A stretch of 64,000 nt of DNA, from contig JALJCO010013654.1 of the NCBI GenBank assembly GCA_023101725.1, positions 310,001-374,000 on the forward strand, in the 5' to 3' direction. The first letter of the stretch is position 1. Every line of letters starts with the position of its first letter. Source of the DNA: Atherinomorus stipes. Lineage: Eukaryota; Chordata; Actinopteri; Atheriniformes; Atherinidae. A model generated the notes under the pieces. That model had not been told where the DNA came from, did no database searches, and was given only the letters and a program-made list of their open reading frames with translations. Positions 1-14,400 of the stretch are shown here, one piece after another. The position numbers and the translations under genes are program-made.

Positions 1-387
1 GGATGCAGTACTGATTTTGAACTTACTTCTTTCTTTTAATACAGTGCAGTCTTCAGGGGCTTCAGATTACAGCCGTTCATTATTGTTTTGGTTGGGTTTT
101 TTTTGCCTTTTCTTTTGCTTAAAGGGATACTGTGTAACTTCTGACCCAAACATTAGCCTAATGTAAGTAATGACAGATGATTTCTGGGGTCAATATACGG
201 CACTTGACACATGTCGTTGCTCAGAGGGGGCTGCCCTCCTCAAAAACCAGACATTCTAACTTTGCAGGAGCAGATCTGTCTCTCTTTGGATCATGTAAGC
301 AGGAGCGCTTTGCTTTAAGGCTCGATGACTTCGTTATCAGCTGATCAAAGTTGTCTATAAGCACGATTCCAAAACACAGATAGAGAG

Positions 388-806
388 TAAGGATGTACGA
401 TAACCGTTTTTAAAAACTGATACGAAACCAAATAAATTTCAGTTTCAAAAGCCGATACGATAACTGATAACCAATAACAAACATACATACCTGATAATGA
501 CATCAAAAAAAATGATCAGCAAGCCTCTCTAACATTATCAAAAAAATACCAAACAAAACTATTCCGTATCTCAAATGCACATCAACTTAAATAAGGCGCA
601 CTGCTTACTGATACAAAAATAAAGGCTGCTTGAACTCATGCAGATGCATCGAAAACAATAATTCTGGTCTCATAATGTGAGTGGAGCACTGTCATCCTGA
701 CAGGAGTAATATATATGTTACCTAGGTAAGTTGTCATAATATCAGACTAATGGGAATAATGTAATCATTTCCTGTTATTGGCCCGATAATTATCATGCAC
801 CCCCTA
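388..806. mobile_element. hAT-like MITE, 419 bp, in the 3' part of nkain1
   Basis: The ends are imperfect inverted repeats: TAAGGATGTACGATAA at the left and, read from the other strand, TAGGGGGTGCATGATAA at the right. The flanks are ATAGAGAG (380-387) and ATAGAGAC (807-814), an 8-bp target duplication with one mismatch, as expected for hAT. The interior is AT-rich and has no coding capacity. The element lies in the intron after nkain1 exon 5, if the last exon is off-window. Confidence 0.6.
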
Positions 807-1600
807 ATAGAGACTGATTAATTTTGCAACAGCTGTGTGGACCATGGGAAATTCCAGGCTTAGTGCATCTAGAGACCAAAAATTACATGGTATTCCTTTA
901 AGATAAAATATCCTCGCTAATCTTTTATTTAGATTCTCTAATTCTTTAATCAGAAATATAAAATCACGCATTTTCTTTGAAATTTCATGTTTAGAAATGT
1001 TGCAGTTAGTTTGTTTAACTATGCTCATACAGTTTCAGTCATCAGCCTGTCCTTGTTGTTGTTGTAACTTAATATCATCAAAATAAAAACTGAAACAGGT
1101 CAGAACAGGTTTACCATTGCCTCATAATGACCAGTTATCAATATAACAGCATGCTGATAAGACATCAGAGATCCAGTACGCCCTTCCTCTAACAGGAAAT
1201 CAAGAATCTGACATCATGGGCTGCTTCATTTCTCCCACTGAGTGAAACTAAGATGCAGATGAGACGTACATCATGAGAAGTGCATTTCAGATAGACAGAT
1301 GGCAGACCCGACAGACGGGCACTTGCCAGCAGACAGACAGACACTGTCATGGTGGGAATATTCCAGCACATAATACTCCCCACAGATGGAGCGCTCAGAT
1401 CACCCAGAGGGAATCCTCTGCACTGATATCGCCAAGCATGACTCATGCAAGAAAAAACAATGAGATAACATCACTCACACCCAAAGCCATGGATCTCTAC
1501 TACAAGAGCCCTCTCGACAGCAGGACAAGTAAACCTAATCAACTGAACAAGGTGATGGAAAACCATCAGCAAGCTTTTAGGAGAAGACAAAAGCACTCAC

Positions 1601-3662
<2,062 letters not shown>

Positions 3663-4650
3663 TTTGGAGGGCTCAGGACGCGGCTTGGAGCCGCGGAGGC
3701 TCCGGGGAAAGGATGGGTCCCCGGTCAGATCCAGTCTGCCTGGTCGCCTCAGCTCACACCATTCCCAGATGATCAGACCTGCACAAGGCCGCCGCCGCCT
3801 CCAGCAACGCTGGTCTGGCGCTTCCACTCAAAGTGGCTGACCCATCTTGGCCTTTGATTTTGTCGGTAAATTCCGGTTTTCGGGAAGAAGAGGGGTGAGG
3901 AGGAGCTGGTGGTGGGGGTCCACTTCACACCGGCCTGCTGTAGGGTCCGACAAACACCGAATCACCTCGGCCACACCTTCCGAAGAGGGGACACACAAAG
4001 ACACAAAGAGAGACGGAAAGCTGTCATAATCTGCCCCAGGCTACAGACAGAAATGAGCATCATATGATACCGGATCACACGGGGGCGGTGGGGAGGAGCG
4101 GACCGACCCCGCAGCGGTACTACGGCTAACGTTTGGCTACACGCAATCCGCTATGGACACAAAGCAGCCCGTTGTGATTCACGGATTTCTAGGAGCGAAA
4201 CAGTCCTCGTCCCCCCGCTCACCCCCGATCTTCCGCCCCTCGAGCTGTTCAGAGAAAGGAGTCAAGTTAGCGGACGGATCTGCTCACCAGCACCGGGGGT
4301 CTGGCCTCCTTCGCTCCGTCTCTCGCAGCGTCTTTTGTCAACAATCGGTGCCGGGGCGAGCGCAGGAGGAGCCGGGGGAGAGAGGCGAGGGGGTGGGGGC
4401 TCTTTCAGTCGCCGCGACCCCTCGAGGAGGAGCTGCACGGATTCTGCAGATCCGCGTGCGTCAGAGCGCGCGACCGAGTAGCAGCCAGCAGCCCCACGAG
4501 GCGTTTGAGAAGGATCACAAAAGGCTAGCAGAGAGCGGTTAGAACAGGGGTGAATAATTAAGTACATTACCGCCGCCCACCATCGTCAGACCGAGGACAG
4601 AGCTGCTGCTCTGTCCATGTCTGCGGTTTTCAGAGCGCGCGAGGAAAAAA
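3663..4650 (-). promoter_or_regulatory. nkain1 5' region, CpG-rich
   Basis: Just upstream of the nkain1 ATG the base composition changes sharply: about 1 kb rich in G+C and CpG, including GC-box-like runs (for example near 4081-4110 and 4340-4400), in an otherwise AT-rich window. This is what a CpG-island promoter plus 5' untranslated exon of a minus-strand gene would look like. The exact transcription start cannot be read. Open frames in this block (such as 4153-4542 plus) look like by-products of high GC and show no recognisable domain. Confidence 0.55.
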
Positions 4651-7600
4651 TGCAATTAACTGGCTGGTTTATTATCTGCTGCTGCTCACGAGCAACTAAC
4701 TGTCCAATATAATAAATTTAGTGGCCTATTTGTTAGGCCAGCAAACAGCAATGAAAAGGCAAACAAATGAATCCCATGGTACAACCATAGACTGTAAATA
4801 TACAGTCACAACCCTTTTATATAACAGTTTAATTTTCACGTACGTTTTTTAGACTTATTAAAGTTACAAAACAAATAAATCATGATGATATTTGTTCTCT
4901 CTCATTAAAAAAAAAAAAAAAAAAAGACTCATAATGTGGGTTTGAGTCTGAATTAACCTTATCTCGGACCAGTCCGTCGTTTGGATAGTTGGCTTTCTTT
5001 TTCTCTCTTTTTTTCTTGGGGGGGTAAACACAAATGTTTTCCATGTTTATTTTAAAACTTTTAAAGCCTTATATTAAACCTTTTAAATTGTTTTTGTGTA
5101 GGAAAGTTGTGAAACATGAGAGGAAAAAAAATTAAGGGTAAAATAAGAAATAAGGGTGAGTATAAGTCAAAAGTAGCTATAGCAAGCCTGAAGATTATCT
5201 AAATTATCTACAGTATCATGTCAGTTCGCTTTCAATTAGGTAACCAAATCAGATGAAAGACAAACTAACAAAAATACTTTTTTTAAAAAAAAAGCCTGCA
5301 CTAACTACATTTAACAGTTTTTCCTTACCAAATAAATGTGCAGATATTTAATCAAATCCAAAACTTTCTCTAAAGTTAAATTCAGATCTAACAGCAGTAT
5401 CCCACACTTTGATGCATGGACAGTATGTTGGTCTCGCATTACAGGAAGAAACTAGAAATAGGAGGAAACGCACACACAAAGAGGCATGTTGTGAACCAAT
5501 GCTCTAAAGAATTGGGAAAAGTTTATCTTAAAGCTAAAATCACTGAACAATTACAGGATAACATTCAGGGTCTGGTTGTGTGTAAAACAGGACAATCCCA
5601 ATTGACAGAAAAGTCGAGAAGCTTTTAAAATGCAGTGAGACTTAAAGGTACAGTGTGAAAGAATGACTGACATCTAGTGGTAAATCTAGTGGTAAAGATA
5701 GGCCTAGCAACAGATCCAAACCCAAGCACAGATGAGAAAGGATGGTGGCTGTCATTGGCCAAAATTTTTCCCGTCATAAACATGTTTTCATTTTCGATTG
5801 GATCCAGTGATCTCAGGTACATTGTAGACTGCACTACAGTTTTTTTTAATTTCTAAACCCTTTTAAGGTATTACTTATCCTTAAAAAGGCTCCTCTTGAG
5901 CACCTCTCAAACAAAGCTGGTACTGCATTTTTAAATCTGTCTCACTTCACATACAGTTGTTTCTCCATTCAGAGAAACTGTTGTAAAATTCCATGTATGT
6001 GGAACCACAGCATGAAGATATAAATGGCTAATTCTGAGAAGACAAACATAACACTTATTTTTCTTAGCAAAACCAATAGAAACAGATTTTAATGTCAATA
6101 TTTCTGTGCATGATTTATTTAGCACGCAAAAGTACAAATGAAAAATAATTTCAGTGTTTTCACTGAACTGATTTATATTGAAAAACAGATTTTGATGTTG
6201 GCAATACACTCGCATAGAATGACCAGTTTCATTATGACAGTGTTATGACTGGTCCATTGTTCAGCATCCATATTATCCATCCTTCTGATTGCAGTTTTTA
6301 ATCTTTTGTTACTGAAGATACAAATAGTTGCAGCTTCAAAATCCATTGTTTTTGTCTGGTGGTGCTCTATGTATATTAAAGGGACTAGAGGCAGGAATTA
6401 TGAAGTTTTTTTTAATGCTGATGGGTGATGAAGCATTAAAAACCAAAAAGAATGAGCCCACCCACGTCTCTCTCTCCGTTGCCTTGAACAGGCTGTGTGC
6501 TGCATAGACTTTATCAGCGTAGTAAAAATTATAGCATCTGTTTGTACAATCAGACTAAACCGCCCATTTTCCGTCAGTTATGATTACCAAAATTATCTCT
6601 GTCCATTTTGTTGTTGTCCATGTAACAAAGAGATTTCACAGTCAATTTCAAAATGACAAGACCACAAGAAGCAAAAATCTGGCAAGGAATATAGCTTATG
6701 AGTTCGACTAATCACCAAAAACCTATGTCATACGAGTTCCTGTGAAACACAGGAAAGACCCTGCCTCAGAGTAGGTGCTAAAACAGTAATTGGAACTGAG
6801 GGCCGTGGTTCCCAAGTCTTATCACGCCATTCCTGTTAAGGCAACAGGAACTTTAAAAAGTTCCAATAAAGCAAATACAACTACTGTAGTCACCTGTGCC
6901 ATTTACTGTCACTAATTAAATTATGCATTTTGCACATTTCTGTGATTTAAAAAAAACCAAACTTTTACATTTTTTGCACTCTGGACCACATTAATATTAT
7001 TATTTTTTAAGTTGCACACATAGAAAGAGCACAGTCTCTTCTTTCCATCTGAAATAAACTTATTTCCAGAGAACACTAAATTGCCTCTGAGTGTAGTTGA
7101 TGTGTGGCTTTCTCCTGAAATAATACAGCTTCCAGTTACATTCTGCGACACGCTATGTTGGAAGAAAAGTTATCCAAGATACATCAGAATCAATGTAGCA
7201 ACAGTGGCATGAGTTTTTCATGCAGTCACCCCAGGACTCAAAACAGAAATACAGAGATAAAAACTTGACTTCCTGAATCTGTTCACAATTATGTACTCCA
7301 GTCATTTAACAACAAAATCTATTCACAGTGTTACACTGATTTAATTATATTTAATTTTTGCTTGACAAACAAAAGCTTTTTGACAGATACTCCTTTTATA
7401 CCCAATCCTGACACCCTCACCTTTGACCATTGAAGCTGGTGGCTGTCTATTCTTCTAGGACAGCTACCTGTAAATTATAAATAACATCTTTCTTTGGCTC
7501 TCTCATTCCCTTTCTTAGATTGATACTGGCGCCAACTTTAAAGTTGTCAACATTTTCTAAATACAATTATGCTGGTCAATAATGAGTAAGTGTTTCCCCT

Positions 7601-8275
7601 CCCATTCTGTTGGTGGGGCAGGCGCCCCCTTTAAAATTTGGACTTTTTTTTTTTTTTTTGTGTGAAAATGACCAGAAGTAAACAGCTGGTTTGGGTGGCC
7701 CCAATTTAAATGGAACAAAGCAAACAGCTGTCGTAATGTAAGCCATCTTTTATGATCTTTGCAAGATGGCAAATCATCTGTTCTTGTATTGATGGCTGAA
7801 ATTAATACAGAGTATTGCTATTTTTCTTTTTAAACTCAGGAAGGTTTTGTAGGATCTATGAGACAAAAATTATTAATAAACAATTAAGTTCCTGGGGAAA
7901 ACACTGATGCCTGAAAATAATTCCTTTATAAACTTCAAAAGAAATTAATATAATGCACATTTAAGTTTTCTTGAATTTTTAAAAACTTCCCCACTTTCCT
8001 GGAAATGGGATTGTAAATCTCTATGACTAAATCAGTGATGGGATCAAATGTGAGTCATAAATAAATTCCTCATGATTGAAAACTGAACTTCATTATTTGT
8101 GGATTTTTCCAGTCTCACTGTATACCATATCTAACCCCTCACTCTCAAGATGAACACTGAAAACCTCTGGTAGTGGAGGCACAGGTACATTTTCACATTT
8201 TAGAAAATGGCAATAGATCAGGTAAAACCTTCTACAGCAAAACATCACAGTGATAAAATAATACGACAGACTGTT
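4651..8275. other. Intergenic region between nkain1 5' end and snrnp40 3' end
   Basis: AT-rich sequence with poly-A tracts (4907-4925, 5289-5293), a partial MITE copy at 6381-6507 and a poly-T tract near 7648-7661. Short open frames here lack recognisable domains or splice context. No RNA gene was recognised. Confidence 0.6.
6381..6507 (-). mobile_element. Truncated copy of the GGGACTAGAGG MITE
   Basis: From GGGACTAGAGGCAGGAATT onward this matches the reverse complement of the right end of the element at 12295-12784 for about 125 bp, including TGGGTGATGAAGC, GAGCCCACCCACGTCTCTCT and ACAGGCTGTGTGCTGCATAG, then stops. No second terminal repeat is visible, so this is an end fragment of a family with at least two copies in the window. 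Confidence 0.7.
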
Positions 8276-8292
8276 TTTACGCAATACAGAAG

Positions 8293-8298
8293 TTTATT
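8293..8298 (-). terminator. Polyadenylation signal of snrnp40
   Basis: AATAAA on the minus strand, about 175 bp past the snrnp40 stop codon at 8472-8474. Spacing fits a short 3' UTR ending near 8275. Confidence 0.5.
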
Positions 8299-8471
8299 AA
8301 AAAGAAAGAGTAAAAAAACACAGCTGAGGCTCTTGTGGCTGTTCGTAATAAACTTCATCCTGAGGTTGTTCTGAGACGAGGTGAAGCACATGAAATTACA
8401 GACTCCTAATCCACCTTCACTTCCAAGATAGAGCACACACATACTCACATACAATTAAATGTACACACACA

Positions 8472-11400
8472 CTACTGGATTTCTCCCATGTACAGGCGTT
8501 TATCACTGGAGCCAGACATTACTGTGTGGAGAGATAAAAGAGAAAAAAGACATGACTGAATTAATTTCTTCGAGAACATTTGTAAATCCTCTACTTATCC
8601 AGACTGCTTCAAGTCAAACCTGTATTCTTAAAGTAAGAGAAAGAAAACTTCTGGTTAATTCTTCTAATAACAGAGTTTACTCCGAGACTGAAGCAGCTGT
8701 GTGACTCACCTATGGGCTCCTCTGGGTGGAAGACCACTTCATTAACAGAGCCGGCGTGACCCGGCAGCTTGTACAGGATTCTACGTGATGTGGTGTCCCA
8801 AATATACACAAATCTGCAAACACAGACCAAGTCAAACACAGTGATTAGTGGGCTTATTTTATTCTTGTCACAAAGCTGTCCAGAGCTGAAAAACCCAAAT
8901 TAGACCAGAACTAAAAGGTTGTGTTTCTGAATTAAAAATAACAGAGTTAAAAATGGCAATTGTATTTCAACAACTCATAATAGAAATGGCTAAAACTGGG
9001 CCATGACCTTTCTGCTTGACTTTATATTATGTAGTTCATTAAATTGGTCAACAGAGATGATTGAGATCATTTCTATTATTTGCTTATGTACAAACTTCCA
9101 TTCAAGCCTTTGTCTTTTAACTTTGAGTACTATAACGTCTGTGTCGCTCTAACCCAGAAATATATTAACGAGCCAAGGTTTGACCATCTGTCCTCTTTAT
9201 GGGATCTTTAAATTTAATTTCTTACCTCAGTACATTGGTTTTACTCAGTGTGTTTGTACTGTGCAGATATTTGCTTACAGACGAGGCGAGTGGAGTGTGT
9301 GCAGCTGAGGTAGAGGGAAGTGTGGCTCATGACACCTTTTGTTTTGGCCTACAGGCAGTACTCAACAGCAAACCTGGCAGTGAAACGATTTCACATTTTC
9401 CCCCTTTAACTAAGAGCATTACACTTCAACTCAAGGAGGTGCCACAGATATATGCCATCATAACTAGTTATTTATACCTGTGCAGGTTTAATTTACACAA
9501 TCCAGGATTAGGACTCCATCCGTGCATAAATGTTTATGAAATCAAAGTAGGTGTGTTTTAAACAAAATCTAGATATTTCACTTTCCATTGTTGGAATGGA
9601 ATAGTTTGGGTGAGAGGAAAAGTCAGACCAAACATTAAATTAAACCTAATATTTTACGGAATCGCTGAAACTGAGCCTGGAAAGTTCACTACAGGATACA
9701 GTTAAACCTACTGGAGCGCCTGCCAGGTATTGTTGGGTACAGTGAGGACTCATGAGTGAGATCATGTTTGAGCAGAGACCCACAGATCAGCTGGAGGAAA
9801 GCTGAGGAGACTGCCATCTAGTAGCACATTATTAAAATGCGGGCCCAATGTGACAACTAACTAATATGACAGCTAACCTGAGATGCTGTCACTGCAGAAG
9901 GAAGCAACGTGTCTTTAAGTTAAAAAAAAAAAAAAAAGAGTGCAAGAGCCACAATGAGCTCATCCAAAGTGAAATCTATAAAAAAAAGGAGCAGTCCTGC
10001 AGAGGACACAGGTTTTTCTCCATGAGGAGTCAACTACATCAAAACTTTGACCATCTTGAGTGATGTTTTGGTTTCTTTATTTCAAAACCACAGCAAATTC
10101 TTGGAAGCAACTTTGCCTTTTCATTTTCTTTAAAGGGGATTTTTTGATAAAGATGTTAATGTGTGAATGCAAATAACTGGATTTTATCCCAAACCCAGCT
10201 ACAAATAAATGAAAAATCCTGTGCAGTCTTTTCAGCTCATTCGCTGAATGGTGAGTTAAGTTTGCTGCACATAAAATCATGATTAAAGTAAAGTTCATCA
10301 CTATATTTTTACCAAAATACCACCACAATTGACAAACCATTTCTGAATATGAAATGTTCAGATAGAGCAAACAAGTAATTAGTGTTGTGTATACATGACA
10401 ATTTTTATTTCACCAAATCTTAGATCAAGTTTTTCACAATTCATGTAGAAAAAGAAGCAGCTTGAGATTTTCATCTTTGTGGATACAAAGGTTTGGTTCT
10501 GCTTGATATAATGTAGAAATTCATGGTATGGAGAAAAATATTTTTGTTTGTTGTATTAGATAAGCTGGTAAACAAACAAACAAAAAAAATGAAATGGTTT
10601 TGTCATTACATTAAGAGTCTACAGCGCCATCTCATTGCTAATAGTTGTACCATTTACCACTTTGTTTTAGATGCACTGCATAAGTAAATTGACATGATCT
10701 CAATCTACACTGCTGAACAAAATCTTAAGACTGTGAGGTACATGGATTCGCATTTTGCTTTTGAGGATCAAATCCAGGTTGTAAGTAGAGCTTCAAAATG
10801 CAAAAATATTAAACAGAACCAAATGAAAAAAAATAGAAAGTAGGTTTTGTAAAGAAAACTGCATCTAAATTAAAACAGGTTTTTCATCAGCTGATCAAAA
10901 GTTTGAAAATTGCAAAAAAAAAAAGCCTTAAAATTGAACTTAGTGTTTTAAAAACGACTCGGTAGTGTTATGTACATGACAAGTAGCTCCACCATTCTTG
11001 TTGACGATTCCAAAAATTCATTCAGGCATGCTCGATATTTGCGTTTTCAGGAGGACGGCTGCATGGTAGTGTGGTGGTTAGCACCGCAGCCTCACAGTAA
11101 GAAGGTTGCTAGTTCAAGTCCCTGCTAGGGAGGGGGTTCGAACATTTCCAACAGTGGCCTTCCTGTGTGGAGTTTGCATGTTCTCCTCGTGTATGCGTGG
11201 GTTCTCTCCAGGTACTCCAGCTTCCCCCCACTGTCCAAAGACATGTTAGGTTAATTGGTTACTCTTAACTGTCCCTAGCAGTGAATGTGAGCGTGCGTGG
11301 TTGTCTGTCTCTCTGTGTTGCCCCTGCGACAGACTGGTGACCTGTCCAGGGTGCACCCTGCCTCTCGCCTGATAATAGCTGGGATAGGCTCCATGGATCT

Positions 11401-14400
11401 GATGTCTATTCTTGTAAACCTCCCTTGCCATCCATCCCCAAACATTCTTAGTGGGATTTAGATCAAAGGAATATGCAGGATTGACATTACTCTCCTGGAA
11501 AGTGTCCTCAGTATGGGGAGTGTTGCTTAATGCAGTGTTGTCCTAAAAAGAGCCAGCCATGACCACACAGACAAGGGATGCTTGCTGCAACATCTCAGCA
11601 AAGCCTTGCACAACATGAAGCTCCATTTTTCCATTGAAGGAAAATGCAGCCCAGACCATGCTGGGGCCTCCTCTACTGTGATGGGTAGAAAACGACTCCA
11701 GTGGAATCGCGTTATGCCAGTAATGTTGCATCAAGGTTAGCCTTTTTCTCATCAGAGAATAAAACTTAACCTTTCAGTCTCCCATGTTTGCTGGTTCCTG
11801 GTAAAAAGTCCAAATGGGCAAATTTGTGGTCTGGGAGGAGATGTGGCCTTTTCTCTCACACATGCCGTCTTTTTGTTACTGGGCAGCAGTCAGCATCAGT
11901 AAGGACATTAACAGGGGTCGAGGATCAGCCTGTGCCTTCACAGACGACAGTCTGTTTGATCCATCAGCTCAGTGCAGATTAAACTTTCTTGAGTCTACCA
12001 CTTGACCTTTTTTATCCCATAACCCCAAGGATCTTTTAAGACATTTAAAGTGACAGTTTTACTGCGTCCAAACTCAGCAGTTATGGTACGTTGTGAGAGA
12101 CCTTGTTTGTGCAGCTCAACAATCCTGCCATGGTCAAAGGCAGAATTTGTTTTTGCCTTAGCCATCAGGAGACCATGACAGTGTGAATGCAGAAAGGAAA
12201 ATGTCATTGAAGTCAGATTTTTGCATACTTTGATTTTATAAGGGTGTGATCTTAAACTTTTGATCAGCTGATGAACAGCCTGTTTTAGTTTGAAGGGACT
12301 AGAGGCAAGATTAAGAACTAAGACTTGCCAGTGCCACGACTGGTGCTGTGGGTAACTGCAGCCACCAGCCAACAGACACGGGAGCGCGCACAAACGGATG
12401 CTATAACCTTGTTTTACAATGCTGATAAATTTTTTTTCCTCGTAATTCCACTTTTTAGTGTCTTTCAGTTGATCTGGATTGTTTGCTGACAGCAGAAGAA
12501 TCCATAACTATCGCTTACAGTGTTTTAATCCACCGGGACCGTCTCCTTCCTGTATCAAAAACTGTTGGGAACGCGTATACAGCATCAATTGATGTCACAT
12601 CAGCAGGACAGCGCGGGAAATTCAGCCACCGAATCCCAGCGCTATGCAGCACACAGCCTGTTCAAAGCAACGGAGAGAGACGTGGGTGGGCTCATTCTAT
12701 TTGGTTTTTAACGCTTCATCACCCATTGGCATAAAAAAACTGGACATGCATGTTTATTCTTTCACAATTCCTGCCTCTAGTCCCTTTAAATGGAGTTTTC
12801 AATACAAAGGCTACTTTCTACTTTTTGTCGCTTGCTCCTGTTTCTACTTTTTGCATTTAGAAGCTCTACTTGCAGCCTGGTGTTGATCCTCCAAAGCAAA
12901 ATGCGAATCCTTGTACTTTTTTTTGCAGTCTTAAGATTTTGTTCAGGAGTGTATATATGTTTATTTTACTTTGATGAACCAAAGGGTGTAAAAAAGAAAC
13001 ACTCATGATTTGTAGGTGTTTACGTTTGCTTCTCACCTGTCAGCTGATCCTGCAGCAATCTTACTGCCGTCAGTAGACCAGGAGCACCTCAGCAAGTTCT
13101 ACATAACACAAAAAGATGTTATGGAAAATATGAAGAGCTATGCCACACAGAAGTGGTTGTAAACGGTTTATCATTTACAACAGAATAGCAGCTGTTAAAG
13201 TAAAAAAAATCTGTGATATTTTACAAGATAAAAACAAGAGGATTAGTGCATCTGTTCGTGGGACAAAAGAAGCTTGCTCCATTACCTTTTCAAAGTTGTG
13301 AACATTACCCTGAAATATCTTGACACATCTCTCTTTGGGTGCAAATGGTCGCACATCCCAAATGCGTACTGCAAGGAGACAGGCACCAAGAAAATGATTC
13401 AACCACATGTCAATCATTGTTATGAGCCAAATAAAGAGCATTCATACCTGTGTTGTCCATGGAGTTTGATAGAAGGTATGACCCTTCAGAGCTCAGACTG
13501 AGGCCAGTAATTGAGTCACCGTGGCCATGCATGTTGTAGATGAGCTTATTCTGCCGCAGGTCCCACACCTGCAAAATACAAACAGCCTCTGACAAGGTTT
13601 TGCAGAAACATGCACATTTTTATAGGCAGAAAGAGACCTGTCATAATTGAGATGAAGGTGGATAATGGATTTTTCTTCTGACACTGAAACATGACTCACA
13701 TGGAGTTGTGTCAAAGTTAGTATCATATAAAAGATGATGTGCAAATGAGTTTTTGCAATCTTGATATATGCCCTCCACCCCACCCCCCCAATAAAAACCC
13801 CCTCGATAAACAATGCCTCGATCTGCTCCCACACTCGTGCTTTTCTGTCTTGGTGCTGAACATTTCTACCTTGCATGTCAAATCCCACCACCCACTGAGA
13901 CGGACAGATGAGGTGAAAACTGAACTGAATGTTTTAATTGTCTTTGTATGAGAACAACAAAATTCAAAGTGCAGTCCTGAAAGTGCATATTTAAACAAAT
14001 GATTAAAAAATAAAAGCAAAATAAATATTTTCCTCATTACCAGGACGACAGTTCCACTCACATGACTGGATGCCTAAAAAACAAGACTGTGGTTCTCTGA
14101 AAAGTTCAAAGATTTTTCATTTCAGCACTTGGAGCAAAAAAGAGCGTCCTAACAAACAAAGATGCTCGGAGAAGCGCTTCTCCTCAAGGCGCAGGCAAGA
14201 GCTAAAAGATGTGTTTGAGAAAGTTTTCCCACTTAAACTCGACCGACAAAGCGATCAGAGCCGAGTCTTAAACACAAAACCAGCTGTTCTCTTTATGATA
14301 AAACAGTTTTATATTTGTATGCGTCTTCGTGTTGCAGGATGTGTCGCTTTGGTCATTGAAGCTGCAACTTATGATGTGCAGGTGGGATGTTAATTACAGA

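Larger units (their letters stand above)
10708..12951 (-). mobile_element. Tc1-like DNA transposon, degenerate, with two nested insertions
   Basis: The ends are inverted repeats starting CACTGCTGAACAAAATCTTA (left) and CACTCCTGAACAAAATCTTA (right, minus strand), each flanked by TA (10706-10707 and 12952-12953), the Tc1/mariner target. Further inward both arms share GGATTCGCATTTTGCTTT and CATCAGCTGATCAAAAGTTT. Transposase remnants on the minus strand include an N-terminal helix-turn-helix part beginning near 12165 (MAKAKTNSAFDHGRIVELHK) and a central piece at 11543-11752 (GGPSMVWAAFSFNGKMELHV). Stops and insertions make it inactive. It lies in snrnp40 intron 8, in the same orientation as the gene. 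Confidence 0.85.
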
